64,000 nt of DNA, from NCBI RefSeq assembly GCF_000161455.1, contig NZ_CM000745.1, positions 1,340,063-1,404,062 on the forward strand, in the 5' to 3' direction. Shown here one piece after another: positions 50,140-59,194 of this stretch. The notes under the pieces were generated by a model that saw only the letters and a program-made list of their open reading frames with translations, was not told the DNA's origin and searched no databases. Source of the DNA: Bacillus pseudomycoides DSM 12442. Its GTDB lineage: Bacteria; Bacillota; Bacilli; Bacillales; Bacillaceae_G. Every line of letters starts with the position of its first letter. The first letter of the stretch is position 1. The translations under genes and the position numbers were made by a program.

Positions 50140-51288
50140 ATGGTAGAAAAAATGAATGAAGAAGTTGTGGATTCAAAAGCATTACAAGTGGGTGACGTTG
50201 TTACAGGTTCTGTAACAAAGGTTGAAGAAAAACAAGTTCTTGTAAATGTTGGATACAAAACAGATGGCGTTATTCCGATTAGTGAATTAGCTAACGTTCA
50301 TATTGAAAAAGCGAGCGATGTTGTAAAATTAGATCAAAATCTTGAATTAAAAGTTATTAAATTAGAAGATGATGATCTTGTATTATCGAAACGTGCTGTT
50401 GATGCAGAAAAAGCATGGGTAGAGTTGCAAGAAAAATTCACTTCAGGTGAAGTTTTTGATGTTACTGTAAAAGATATTGTGAATGGTGGTTTAGTTGTGG
50501 ATCTTGGTGTCCGTGGATTTATTCCAGCTTCACTTGTAGAAATGCACTATGTAGAAGATTTTACTGATTATAAAGGAAAAACATTAGCGGTGAAAATTGT
50601 TGAATTAGATCGTGAAAAAAATCGTGTTATTCTTTCACATAAAGCAGTTGTAGAACAGGAATTAGAATCAAAGAAAAAAGAAGCGATTTCTTCTTTAAAA
50701 GAAGGAGACGTTGTGGAAGGTACAGTTCAACGATTAACTGACTTTGGTGCTTTTGTGAATGTTGGTAATGTAGATGGTTTAGTACACATTTCACAAATTT
50801 CTCATGACCGCGTTGAACAGCCTTCTGATGTGTTAACACAAGGACAAAGTGTAAAAGTCAAAGTATTATCGGTTGATGCAGATACGCAGCGTATTTCTTT
50901 ATCGATTAAAGCGGCTCAGCCAGGACCTTGGGAAAACGTTTCTGCTGAAGTTAAAGCGGGTGATATTCGAGAAGGTATAGTGAAACGAATTGTTACATTT
51001 GGTGCTTTCGTTGAAATTTTACCAGGTGTAGAAGGACTTGTGCATGTATCGCAAATTGCAAATCGTCACGTGAAAAATCCAAATGAAGTATTAGAAATGG
51101 GACAAGAAGTGAAAGTGAAAGTACTTGAAGTACATGCAGCAGAAAAACGTATTTCTTTAAGTATAAAAGAAGCTGTTGAAGAAAATAATGAAACAGAAGA
51201 TTATAGCCAATATGAGCCGACTTCTGAGTCTGCAACTTTCCAATTTAGTGATATTATTGGTGAACAACTGAAAAAATTAAAGAAATAA
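50140..51288 (+). CDS. ypfD: Ribosomal protein S1 homologue YpfD
   Basis: 382 residues with four S1 RNA-binding repeats, beginning near 16, 100, 185 and 270 (GDVVTGSV, GEVFDVTVKDI, GDVVEGTVQRL, GDIREGIVKRI) and ISLSIK ends in the last two. Firmicute S1 homologues lack the N-terminal ribosome-docking repeats of E. coli S1 and are not essential. GGGAGG precedes the ATG. Confidence 0.95.
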   Translation: MVEKMNEEVVDSKALQVGDVVTGSVTKVEEKQVLVNVGYKTDGVIPISELANVHIEKASDVVKLDQNLELKVIKLEDDDLVLSKRAVDAEKAWVELQEKFTSGEVFDVTVKDIVNGGLVVDLGVRGFIPASLVEMHYVEDFTDYKGKTLAVKIVELDREKNRVILSHKAVVEQELESKKKEAISSLKEGDVVEGTVQRLTDFGAFVNVGNVDGLVHISQISHDRVEQPSDVLTQGQSVKVKVLSVDADTQRISLSIKAAQPGPWENVSAEVKAGDIREGIVKRIVTFGAFVEILPGVEGLVHVSQIANRHVKNPNEVLEMGQEVKVKVLEVHAAEKRISLSIKEAVEENNETEDYSQYEPTSESATFQFSDIIGEQLKKLKK

Positions 51289-51300
51289 AGAGGGGTACAA

Positions 51301-52350
51301 GTGGTAAGGGCAAAACGAAAATTAGAACATATTGAATACGCTCTTTCCACCGGACAGTCTCGTATACATGGCTTTCATGACATTGCTTTTGTCCATCAAA
51401 GCTTGCCAAATTCAAGTTATGAAAGCATTACATTTGAAACGGAAATCGGCGAACTTTCATTAAGTTCGCCGATTTTTATCAATGCGATGACTGGTGGTGG
51501 TGGAGATCACACATTACATATTAATGAACAGTTAGCACACGTGGCTAAGCAGCATAACCTTGCGATGGCTGTCGGTTCTCAAATGGCTGCGTTAAAAGAT
51601 GAAAAAGAAGCATCTTCTTATCGAATTGTTCGAAAGGTAAATCCAAATGGAATCGTTTTTGCAAATTTGGGTAGTGAAGCGAGCGTTGAACAGGCAAAAC
51701 GAGCGGTTGATATGATTGAAGCGAATGCTTTGCAAATTCATTTGAATGTCATTCAAGAACTAACGATGCCAGAAGGTGATCGGGATTTTACAGGCGTATT
51801 AGAGCGGATTGAACAAATTGTTACAAGTTCTCCGGTTCCAGTTATAGTAAAAGAAGTAGGTTTTGGTATGAGTAAAGAAACGGTACAGCAGCTAACTAAT
51901 GTTGGTGTTACGGCTGTAGATGTTGGTGGTTATGGTGGCACAAATTTTGCTGCAGTTGAAAATGAGCGAAGGAAGCGAATGCTTTCTTATTTTAATGATT
52001 GGGGCATTCAGACGGTAGCTTCGATCATAGAAGCATCCTCTACAAATAAAAACCTCTCTCTTATTGCATCTGGCGGTATACAAACTGCGCTTGATGTAGC
52101 AAAAGCAATTGCATTAGGGGCACGGGCGACTGCTTTTGCTGGGTATTTTTTACGTATATTGATGAATGATGGTACCCAGAAATTAATGGATGAAATAGAA
52201 CTTTTACATACGGATTTACAATTTATAATGACGGCTCTTGGAGCGAGAACACTCTCTGAGCTTCAGCGAGTGCCGCTTATTGTGAAGGGTGACACGTATC
52301 ATTGGTTATCGCAACGTGGGATTGATACGACGTGCTATAGCAATAGGTAA
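51301..52350 (+). CDS. fni: Isopentenyl-diphosphate isomerase, type II
   Basis: 349 residues, FMN-dependent. Interconverts isopentenyl and dimethylallyl diphosphate, supplying hepS/menaquinone synthesis. Motifs NAMTGGGGDHTLHIN, VGSQMAALKD, LQIHLNVIQE, DVGGYGGTNFA and ASGGIQTALD match Fni/Idi-2. GTG 51301 after GAGGGG, 12 bases from ypfD. Confidence 0.95.
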   Translation: MVRAKRKLEHIEYALSTGQSRIHGFHDIAFVHQSLPNSSYESITFETEIGELSLSSPIFINAMTGGGGDHTLHINEQLAHVAKQHNLAMAVGSQMAALKDEKEASSYRIVRKVNPNGIVFANLGSEASVEQAKRAVDMIEANALQIHLNVIQELTMPEGDRDFTGVLERIEQIVTSSPVPVIVKEVGFGMSKETVQQLTNVGVTAVDVGGYGGTNFAAVENERRKRMLSYFNDWGIQTVASIIEASSTNKNLSLIASGGIQTALDVAKAIALGARATAFAGYFLRILMNDGTQKLMDEIELLHTDLQFIMTALGARTLSELQRVPLIVKGDTYHWLSQRGIDTTCYSNR

Positions 52351-52406
52351 TGTTTTTTAAGTTTTTTTGCAGGTTATTTATAAATCAGAATAAGATAAGA
52401 ATAAAA

Positions 52407-52439
52407 AATCAACCGAAAGAATCAACCGTTCGGTTGATT
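52407..52439. promoter_or_regulatory. TetR-type operator or fni terminator
   Basis: AATCAACCGTTCGGTTGATT (52420-52439) is a near-perfect palindrome with AACCG/CGGTT cores, and a further AATCAACCG lies at 52407. A-run and T-run flanks also allow it to terminate fni. AACCG-type palindromes are common TetR-family operators. Confidence 0.5.
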
Positions 52440-52487
52440 TTTTTTATGTACCCGCCTCGTACAATGAAGAGGAAAGGGGAAGATGAA

Positions 52488-52568
52488 ATGAATAAGATTA
52501 TTGAAGTGGATAAAGTAACGAAGTGCTATGAAACTTTTAAAGCACTATCTTTAAAAGTGAAAAAGTAA
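52488..52568 (+). pseudogene. ABC transporter ATPase N-terminal remnant
   Basis: ATG 52488 follows AAAGGGGAAG and reads MNKIIEVDKVTKCYETFKAL, then stops after 26 codons. This is the usual opening of an ABC ATPase, cut before Walker A. Confidence 0.65.
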
Positions 52569-52576
52569 CAAATACA

Positions 52577-52768
52577 GTGCTAAGTCAGAGAGAATTAGAG
52601 GTGTTAATTGTTCTAGCTACTGGAGCGATAAATAAAGAGATTGGTGAGAAACTCTTTATTTCAATTTCAACGGTTAAAACACACATTATTAATATATATA
52701 CTAAGCTCCAAGTTTCTAATCGTGTAGAAGCAATAAAGAAAGCGTTGGAGCATGGATTAATAACATAA
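52577..52768 (+). pseudogene. LuxR/NarL-type response regulator C-terminal remnant
   Basis: 63 codons from GTG 52577 give a complete LuxR-type helix-turn-helix: LSQRELEVLIVLATG, NKEIGEKLFISISTVKTHI, then NIYTKLQVSNRVEAI. The receiver domain is absent. It begins nine bases after the ABC remnant, so a deletion probably fused the two. It might still be translated as a free DNA-binding domain, like GerE in size. Confidence 0.65.
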
Positions 52769-52781
52769 TGAATTGTGGGAA

Positions 52782-52818
52782 AATGAAAAAACAGCCGATG
52801 TCGGCTGTTTTTTCATTT
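52782..52818. terminator. Bidirectional terminator
   Basis: AAATGAAAAAACAGCCGA / TCGGCTGTTTTTTCATTT, between the LuxR remnant and ypzI. Confidence 0.88.
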
Positions 52819-52821
52819 TGT

Positions 52822-52956
52822 TTAATGCTGATTTTGCTTGCGAGCTTGCTCTGGTGTATCAAGCCCAGTTGCTCCAGGATATTGCAGCGATTGGTCGCGG
52901 TCAGACTCGACACGGCGCGATTGTTTTAGTTTCTTTTCTTGGCGGTCTTTTCCCAT
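52822..52956 (-). CDS. ypzI: YpzI family small protein
   Basis: 44 residues, MGKDRQEKKL start then RVESDRDQSLQYPGAT, matching the YpzI family. Soluble and charged. TAAGGAGGTGT is a near-ideal ribosome site ten bases before ATG 52956. Its function is unknown. Confidence 0.88.
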   Translation of the reverse strand: MGKDRQEKKLKQSRRVESDRDQSLQYPGATGLDTPEQARKQNQH

Positions 52957-53074
52957 CGTTATCTACACCTCCTTAATAGAAAGTGTTGCTGTTATAAGAA
53001 AAAATATGCAAAAAGAAGAAAAGGATTAGTTTTCATAAAAAGTTCCCATAATGGAAATGATAGGAGGAGAAAAT

Positions 53075-53674
53075 ATGGATGGAAGTTATTTTTATTTTTT
53101 AGCGTGGGTGGGCTGGGTTGTTACAACGTTTTTTTTGAAAAAAGATGAAATTCGTTGGAAAGTTAGTGCTGCTATATTAATATTTATTATTTGTTCACAG
53201 ATAACGGTATCTATTGCTTCTTTCACTGTATCATTAAACGCTCTTATACTCGGTATTATTTCCTTTTTGGGGATTGCTCTATATTCTGTGTGGAAAAAAA
53301 TGTATGCCTTATTGTCGGCACTTATCATTGCTATGCTATATACAAGCTTTCATTTATTAGAGGTGTATGATCCGATTTGGATTGTTATTGATCGGATTTT
53401 TATGTTAAGCGGTGCTCTTGTATATGCATCAATTTTATTACATCGAGATCGTTTATTGCGTCTATGTTCTTTATATGCCGGAGCACTACAAGGAGAAATA
53501 TTGGTAACATTTATTTTTCGCAGGCTTCATTTTCCATACGAATTTGGTGGTTTGACATTCTTTGATATCATTGCTGTTTCTACACTACTGGTTATGATGA
53601 TGTCTTATATCGCAAAATTATCGGCGTATAGAGGACAATTTAGAAAAAAACATGTAAAAGAAAGGCAAGGGTAA
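53075..53674 (+). CDS. yphA: Membrane protein YphA
   Basis: 199 residues, about six membrane helices, same length as B. subtilis YphA and with the same LAWVGWV start and FHLLEVYDPIW loop. Function unknown. ATG 53075 is six bases after AGGAGGAG; an in-frame ATG eight codons earlier lacks a site. Confidence 0.88.
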   Translation: MDGSYFYFLAWVGWVVTTFFLKKDEIRWKVSAAILIFIICSQITVSIASFTVSLNALILGIISFLGIALYSVWKKMYALLSALIIAMLYTSFHLLEVYDPIWIVIDRIFMLSGALVYASILLHRDRLLRLCSLYAGALQGEILVTFIFRRLHFPYEFGGLTFFDIIAVSTLLVMMMSYIAKLSAYRGQFRKKHVKERQG

Positions 53675-53677
53675 TAC

Positions 53678-54571
53678 ATGACTGAATATACACCAGCCAT
53701 TTTATGTGGCGTCATTGCTGGAACAGTAACGCGAATTTTGATGCTTCGTACAGATACGAGGCAGTATCCGACACGTTTACATGGAAAAATCATTCACATT
53801 GCTATGGGATTAATTGCAGCAGCTTTAGGAGCAATTGCTATTCCATCCATTTTGAAGAAGGATTTTTCAGCGATTACTTTCTTAACATTAGCTGCGTCTC
53901 AATTTCGAGATGTTCGAAATATGGAAAGGAATACACTGCAGCAATTAGATGGGTATGAGCTTGTACCGCGTGGAAACACATATATTGAGGGAATAGCTCT
54001 TGTATTTGAAAGTCGCAACTATTTAGCGATGTTAACAGCATTTGTGACAACATTTACATATATAGGGTTTCATTCGTGGATAGCTGGTGTAGTTGCTGGC
54101 ACAGCGGGATTCTTTATTGCCAAAATATTGATGTCTGGTAAAAGGTTATGTGATCTTGTAGACATTGAGCATGTCCCTCTCCGCTTTGAGGGAGCAGGAC
54201 TATATATTGATAATATTTATATTATGAATATTGGATTGCCCGCAAGGCAAGAAGAAATTATGAAGTATGGAATGGGTTTTATTCTAAAGCCTAAGTCTAT
54301 TGACGCAAGAATAACAATTTCCAATCTTGGACAACGACAAGCAATCTTACATGATGTATCGGTTGCATTAGGCATATTTAGAGATTCTGGAACCCCGGCG
54401 TTAGTCCCCTTAGCTAAGCGCGATTTAGAAGATGGAAGAGTAGGGGTATTTGTACTCCCGCAAGATCAAGATGTAAAAAAAGCGATTGCAGTAATAGGGA
54501 ATGTACCAACATTAGAAAGTGCGGTTCATATGTCATCAGAGGCCCCAAAAGGAAGGGGAGATATACGATGA
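53678..54571 (+). CDS. yphB: YIEGIA family protein YphB
   Basis: 297 residues. N-terminal membrane helices, the signature TYIEGIALVFESRNY near residue 100, and a soluble C-terminal domain. In B. subtilis the protein is needed for proper spore envelope assembly. Starts three bases after yphA and overlaps the next gene, so yphA-yphB-capping protein form an operon. Confidence 0.88.
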   Translation: MTEYTPAILCGVIAGTVTRILMLRTDTRQYPTRLHGKIIHIAMGLIAAALGAIAIPSILKKDFSAITFLTLAASQFRDVRNMERNTLQQLDGYELVPRGNTYIEGIALVFESRNYLAMLTAFVTTFTYIGFHSWIAGVVAGTAGFFIAKILMSGKRLCDLVDIEHVPLRFEGAGLYIDNIYIMNIGLPARQEEIMKYGMGFILKPKSIDARITISNLGQRQAILHDVSVALGIFRDSGTPALVPLAKRDLEDGRVGVFVLPQDQDVKKAIAVIGNVPTLESAVHMSSEAPKGRGDIR

Positions 54572-54753
54572 TGTTAGAAAGCTATATTCTTGCTGTAATT
54601 ACAACGACGCCAGAAAAGTTTGCTGGGGGGGCACCTTTATTTACTTGTGACTCAAAAGAAGAAATGGAATTTGTAGCAAATAATTTAGAAGCGATTTTAG
54701 ACGGTATCGCACACCGCTTACAAGAGAATGTATATATTATTGTGAAACATTAG
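54568..54753 (+). CDS. Capping complex subunit for YIEGIA
   Basis: 61 residues. SYILAVITTTPEKFAGGAP and the IVKH end fit the small partner family encoded after YIEGIA proteins. Two ATGs (54568, 54571) overlap the yphB stop. Presumably forms a complex with the yphB product. Confidence 0.8.
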   Translation: MMLESYILAVITTTPEKFAGGAPLFTCDSKEEMEFVANNLEAILDGIAHRLQENVYIIVKH

Positions 54754-54812
54754 TAACGTGTGCTATAATATGAGATGTTTTGATACGATGAGAAATATTC
54801 TGGAATGCAAAT

Positions 54813-54839
54813 CCCTTCTTGCACAAAGAAGGGTTTTTT
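54813..54839 (+). terminator. Terminator of yphAB operon
   Basis: CCCTTCTT / AAGAAGGG with T-run. Confidence 0.85.
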
Positions 54840-54877
54840 ACATAATAAACAGAAGCAAGTTGAAAGGATGAAATTAT

Positions 54878-56188
54878 ATGCCGAAACCAGTAGTGGCAAT
54901 AGTAGGACGCCCGAACGTAGGGAAATCTACTATTTTCAATAGAATTGTTGGAGAGAGAGTTTCAATTGTAGAAGATATCCCAGGCGTAACGCGAGATCGT
55001 ATTTATAGTGCGGGAGAATGGTTAAATCATGAATTTAACATTATTGATACAGGTGGAATTGATATTGGAGACGAGCCGTTTTTGACACAAATTCGTCAAC
55101 AAGCAGAAGTTGCGATTGATGAAGCGGATGTTATCATTTTTATGACAAATGGCCGTGATGGTGTAACAGCTGCAGATGAAGAAGTAGCAAAGATTTTATA
55201 TCGTTCTAAAAAGCCGGTTGTACTAGCGGTGAATAAGGTTGATAATCCAGAGATGCGTAATGATATTTATGATTTCTATGCATTAGGATTTGGTGAGCCA
55301 TTCCCAATTTCAGGTACACACGGATTAGGTTTAGGTGATTTATTAGACGAAGCAGCAAAGCATTTCCCTAAGATTGAAGAAGAGGCATATGATGACGAAA
55401 CAATTCGTTTCTCATTAATTGGGCGTCCAAATGTAGGGAAATCATCACTTGTAAATGCATTGCTTGGTCAAGAGCGTGTAATTGTAAGTAACGTAGCAGG
55501 AACGACCCGTGATGCTGTTGATACACCATATAGTAAAGATGGTCAAGATTACGTTATTATTGATACAGCGGGGATGCGTAAAAAAGGGAAAGTATACGAG
55601 AGTACTGAAAAGTATAGTGTACTTCGTGCATTGAGAGCGATTGAACGATCTGACGTTGTTTTAGTCGTTTTAGATGGTGAAGAAGGAATTATTGAACAAG
55701 ATAAAAAAATTGCTGGTTATGCACATGACTCAGGAAGAGCAGTAATTATTGTTGTGAATAAATGGGATGCAGTTAAAAAAGATGAAAAGACAATGAAAGC
55801 ATTTGAAGAAAATATTCGTGCGCATTTCCAATTCTTGGATTATGCACCGATTGTATTCTTATCTGCGAAAACGAAAAAACGTACACAGACATTATTACCA
55901 GTTATTAATGAAGTTAATGAAAGTCATAGTATTCGTGTACAAACAAACGTATTAAACGACGTGATTATGGATGCTGTTGCAATGAATCCAACACCAACGC
56001 ATAATGGACAACGTTTGAAAATCTTCTACGCAACGCAAGTCGCGGTGAAACCACCAACATTTGTTGTATTTGTAAATGATCCAGAATTAATGCACTTTTC
56101 ATATGAGCGCTTCTTAAAGAATCGTTTGCGTGAGTCGTTTGGCTTCGTAGGAACGCCAATTCGAATTATTTCTAGAGCAAGAGACTAA
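54878..56188 (+). CDS. der: Ribosome-assembly GTPase Der
   Basis: 436 residues with two tandem GTPase domains: GRPNVGKSTIFNR (P-loop 1) with DTGG and NKVD, and GRPNVGKSSLVNA (P-loop 2, near 182) with DTAG and NKWD, then a KH-like C-terminal domain. Essential for 50S subunit maturation. Followed closely by gpsA. Confidence 0.98.
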   Translation: MPKPVVAIVGRPNVGKSTIFNRIVGERVSIVEDIPGVTRDRIYSAGEWLNHEFNIIDTGGIDIGDEPFLTQIRQQAEVAIDEADVIIFMTNGRDGVTAADEEVAKILYRSKKPVVLAVNKVDNPEMRNDIYDFYALGFGEPFPISGTHGLGLGDLLDEAAKHFPKIEEEAYDDETIRFSLIGRPNVGKSSLVNALLGQERVIVSNVAGTTRDAVDTPYSKDGQDYVIIDTAGMRKKGKVYESTEKYSVLRALRAIERSDVVLVVLDGEEGIIEQDKKIAGYAHDSGRAVIIVVNKWDAVKKDEKTMKAFEENIRAHFQFLDYAPIVFLSAKTKKRTQTLLPVINEVNESHSIRVQTNVLNDVIMDAVAMNPTPTHNGQRLKIFYATQVAVKPPTFVVFVNDPELMHFSYERFLKNRLRESFGFVGTPIRIISRARD

Positions 56189-56206
56189 TGGAGAGGATGT
56201 GATTTT

Positions 56207-57229
56207 ATGAAAAAAATCACAGTAGTAGGAGCAGGTAGCTGGGGCACAGCGTTAGCGATGGTATTAGCTGACAATGGTCATGATGTACGTATTTGGGGAA
56301 ATCGTTCGGAGCTCATGGATGAAATCAATATGAAACATGAGAACAGCCGGTATCTCCCAGGAATTACATTGCCAAGCACAATCGTAGCCTACTCTTCTTT
56401 AGAAGAGGCATTAGTAGATGTAGATACAGTACTTTTAGTCGTGCCAACGAAAGCGTATCGAGAAGTATTGAAAAATATGAAAGATATTGTTTCACAGCCA
56501 ATTACTTGGATTCATGCAAGTAAAGGGATTGAACCAGGAACTTCAAAACGTATTTCAGAAATGATTGAAGAAGAAATTCCAGCGCATCTTATTCGGGATG
56601 TTGTTGTCCTATCAGGACCAAGCCATGCGGAAGAGGTAGGGCTTCGTCAAGCGACAACTGTTACTTCAGCTGCTAAACGTATGGAAGCAGCTGAAGAAGT
56701 ACAAGACTTGTTTATGAATAGTTATTTCCGAGTATATACGAATCCTGATATTGTCGGAGTAGAGCTCGGTGGGGCATTAAAAAATATTATTGCACTAGCC
56801 GCGGGTATAACGGATGGCCTTGGATTAGGTGATAATGCAAAAGCAGCTCTTATGACACGTGGTTTAACGGAAATCGCTCGTTTAGGAAGAAAGATGGGTG
56901 GTAATCCGTTAACATTTGCTGGTTTAACGGGAATGGGTGACTTGATTGTAACTTGTACAAGTGTCCATAGTCGAAATTGGCGTGCGGGAAATATGCTTGG
57001 AAAAGGGTATTCATTAGAAGAAGTATTAGATAGTATGGGTATGGTAGTTGAAGGTGTACGAACAACGAAAGCTGCATATGAGATGGCTGAGAAAATGAAA
57101 GTTGAAATGCCAATTACGGCAGCCTTATATGATGTACTATTCAATGGAAATAATGTGAAAGATGCAGTAGGGTCATTGATGGGGCGTGTTCGTAAACATG
57201 AAGTTGAAGCGATACCTGATTTATTGTAA
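56207..57229 (+). CDS. gpsA: Glycerol-3-phosphate dehydrogenase [NAD(P)+]
   Basis: 340 residues. Reduces dihydroxyacetone phosphate to sn-glycerol-3-phosphate for phospholipids. NAD motif VVGAGSWGTALA at the start, LSGPSHAEE, and ELGGALKNIIALAAG with the catalytic Lys. GAGAGGATG precedes the ATG, 18 bases after der. Confidence 0.98.
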   Translation: MKKITVVGAGSWGTALAMVLADNGHDVRIWGNRSELMDEINMKHENSRYLPGITLPSTIVAYSSLEEALVDVDTVLLVVPTKAYREVLKNMKDIVSQPITWIHASKGIEPGTSKRISEMIEEEIPAHLIRDVVVLSGPSHAEEVGLRQATTVTSAAKRMEAAEEVQDLFMNSYFRVYTNPDIVGVELGGALKNIIALAAGITDGLGLGDNAKAALMTRGLTEIARLGRKMGGNPLTFAGLTGMGDLIVTCTSVHSRNWRAGNMLGKGYSLEEVLDSMGMVVEGVRTTKAAYEMAEKMKVEMPITAALYDVLFNGNNVKDAVGSLMGRVRKHEVEAIPDLL

Positions 57230-57231
57230 AT

Positions 57232-57274
57232 AAAAGCTGTATGCGTGAAAAAAGCACGTATACAGCTTTTTATT
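57232..57274 (+). terminator. Terminator of der-gpsA
   Basis: AAAAGCTGTATGCGTG / CACGTATACAGCTTTT (one mismatch-type pair) with T-run. Confidence 0.82.
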
Positions 57275-57345
57275 TTTCTGGGTTTTTTCACCATTTATTT
57301 CTTTTTGCATACGATGGATTGTAACTTGAAGAGAGGGTGAAGAAA

Positions 57346-57597
57346 ATGGATAATAACATTTTCAATAATATTGAAAAAGAAGCGAAAGTAAATAAAGACG
57401 ATATTTTTAAATTAGCATCATCTGTACAAAATGCAAATTTACGCGATGAGAAAATACTACGCCAATTAATCCATCAGGTCGCAGTAATGGCAGGGCGAGA
57501 GGTACCAAAAGAGCAAGAAGATCAAATTGTAAAAGCGATTATTAATAATAATATGCCAACAGACTTTAGCTCGTTAAGTAAAATGTTTAAAAAATAA
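57346..57597 (+). CDS. Stage VI sporulation protein F family
   Basis: 83 residues, charged, helical. NNIFNNIEKEAKV start, GREVPKEQEDQIVKAI and the SLSKMFKK end match the SpoVIF (YjcC) family, which in B. subtilis affects spore coat assembly and lysozyme resistance. ATG 57346 follows GAGAGGGTGA. GCATACGAT just upstream resembles a mother-cell -10 box. Confidence 0.8.
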   Translation: MDNNIFNNIEKEAKVNKDDIFKLASSVQNANLRDEKILRQLIHQVAVMAGREVPKEQEDQIVKAIINNNMPTDFSSLSKMFKK

Positions 57598-57680
57598 AGC
57601 ATGAGAAACAAAGGGTTCGAGGATTGCATACGATAGCTATGAAGAAATGGGATTGGAGCTGTTTGTGGGCGTATTTGGTC

Positions 57681-57716
57681 AACCGAAGCGAAGATGATAC
57701 ATTCGCTTCGGTTTTA
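57681..57716 (+). terminator. Terminator of spoVIF-like gene
   Basis: AACCGAAGCGAA / TTCGCTTCGGTT with T-run. Confidence 0.85.
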
Positions 57717-57739
57717 TTTTTGTTTTTTATTTACATTTA

Positions 57740-57925
57740 TCCATTTTGAATTTCCAATATATAATTCGCCATTATGAAGAACGAAAGGTGACCTACACTC
57801 ATTTTATTTATTTGTTTTCACTTGGCATGGACAGGAAGAGGGTCGGACCGCTTCTATGCATGGTCGGATGCTCTCTTCCGCCAGAAAAGAAACGCTTTCT
57901 GCCGCTTTTTCAATTTGTACGTATA
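57740..57925 (+). repeat. Dispersed hairpin repeat, copy 5
   Basis: Plus copy, full length, with TTTTCACTTGGCATGG, loop GCTTCTATGCAT and GGTCGGATGCTCTC. Tandem with copy 6. Confidence 0.8.
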
Positions 57926-58100
57926 CATAAATATTCTCCAACATATAAGTCTCAGCTGTGAAAATAAAAGGGAGTCTCCACCCGCTTTCTCCTTTTGTTT
58001 TCACTTGGCATGGGGCAGGAAAAGGATCTAACCGTTTCTATGTATGGCCGGATGCTCTCTACCAGCTAAAAAGAATGGTCTTATATTATTTTTCTATTTG
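57926..58100 (+). repeat. Dispersed hairpin repeat, copy 6 (tandem)
   Basis: Second plus copy directly after copy 5 but of a different sub-version (AACC / GGCC at the stem, loop GTTTCTATGTAT), so not a recent duplication. The two copies fill the 564-base gap before the 58162 gene. Confidence 0.78.
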
Positions 58101-58161
58101 TTTAAAATTTTTAATTTGTTAAAATAGTATAAAAATAGATTGATAATTAAGGGGTGGGTAT

Positions 58162-58365
58162 ATGTCTGAAGGACTTATAAAAATGTGGTTTTCTTTAGGA
58201 GCAATGGGATTCATGTTTATTGCAGTAGCTTTTATTTTATTAAGTAGGCATAAAATAAAGAATAAAATTTTGAAAGGTATTACAGCGCTGGTTGCTTATA
58301 CACTTATGGTTGTATCTGGGATTGTTATTTTCCTCGTTGTATTTAGTGGGCCAGTCGAACAATAA
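58162..58365 (+). CDS. yphE: DUF2768 family membrane protein YphE
   Basis: 67 residues, two membrane helices (about 6-26 and 38-60). The start SEGLIKMWFSLG and the end FSGPVEQ fit YphE. GGGGTGGG precedes the ATG. Located between gpsA and yphF as in B. subtilis. Confidence 0.82.
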   Translation: MSEGLIKMWFSLGAMGFMFIAVAFILLSRHKIKNKILKGITALVAYTLMVVSGIVIFLVVFSGPVEQ

Positions 58366-58474
58366 GAATGAATAATCGCCACTCTTTGTTTTCAAATAGA
58401 TTGTGGGGAGGTAGGTGGAAATGAATAAACAAGATTTAATAGATGTGAGCGAGAAAATAAAGGATGGATTGACT

Positions 58475-59185
58475 GTGAAAAAAAACTATATTATTTTAAT
58501 ATTTTGTTGTATAAGCCTTTTGTCAGGATGTATGTATCCTAGAGAAAATATGAAACAGAATGCTGTCCCTTATGAAGATCAGCTGCAAGCTGTACAAAAG
58601 GCAGTCAATACATATAAGGAACAAAATAATGGTTTATTGCCAATTAAAACGCGTGATATGAGCACACCAATTTATCAAAAATATCCAATTGATTTTCAAA
58701 AAATTGCACCACGTTATATACAAGAAGCACCTGGAAATGCATATGAAAGTGGTGGTGTATATCAATATGTATTAGTAGATGTAGAAACAAATCCAACGGT
58801 AAAATTAATCGATGTAAGAATGGCAGAACAAATTCGGGATGTTAAGTTGAAATTGCAAATGTATCGTGATGAACATCAATATCCTCCCTTTAAAAAGGTT
58901 ATTGCAGATGGTGTTTATGAGCTAGATTTCAAAAAGATGGGATATAAAGATGTGCCTCAAGTGACAAGTCCATATTCTGGAAAAGGATTACCGCTTGTAA
59001 TTAATGAAAAAGGGGAAATTTTTGTTGATTATCGAATGGATTTATATGAAATGTTACAAAAAAACGGAGAAAAGTTGAAAGAGGGGGAAGATATTCGTAA
59101 TATGCTTTTAAAAGATACACCATTTGTGCCCGCATACTCTTTACCGTATACAGTAAGAAACGGAGAACCAATTTTTTTTAAATGA
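58475..59185 (+). CDS. yphF: Lipoprotein YphF
   Basis: 236 residues from GTG 58475, giving a normal signal peptide with lipobox LLSGC (Cys18). ATG 58421, 18 codons earlier, also has a good ribosome site (GAGGTAGGTGG) but would put a long charged stretch before the signal; both may be used. The mature protein is a soluble external domain of unknown function. Position matches yphF before spoIVA. Confidence 0.85.
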   Translation: MKKNYIILIFCCISLLSGCMYPRENMKQNAVPYEDQLQAVQKAVNTYKEQNNGLLPIKTRDMSTPIYQKYPIDFQKIAPRYIQEAPGNAYESGGVYQYVLVDVETNPTVKLIDVRMAEQIRDVKLKLQMYRDEHQYPPFKKVIADGVYELDFKKMGYKDVPQVTSPYSGKGLPLVINEKGEIFVDYRMDLYEMLQKNGEKLKEGEDIRNMLLKDTPFVPAYSLPYTVRNGEPIFFK

Positions 59186-59194
59186 TAAGTCATT

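Noticed and set aside
57598..57680. Short peptide frame after the spoVIF-like gene
   Set aside because: Its codons run through the terminator hairpin and there is no ribosome site.
57746..58031. Overlapping frames of about 70 codons upstream of yphE
   Set aside because: Produced by the tandem repeat copies; no ribosome sites and no agreement between copies at protein level.
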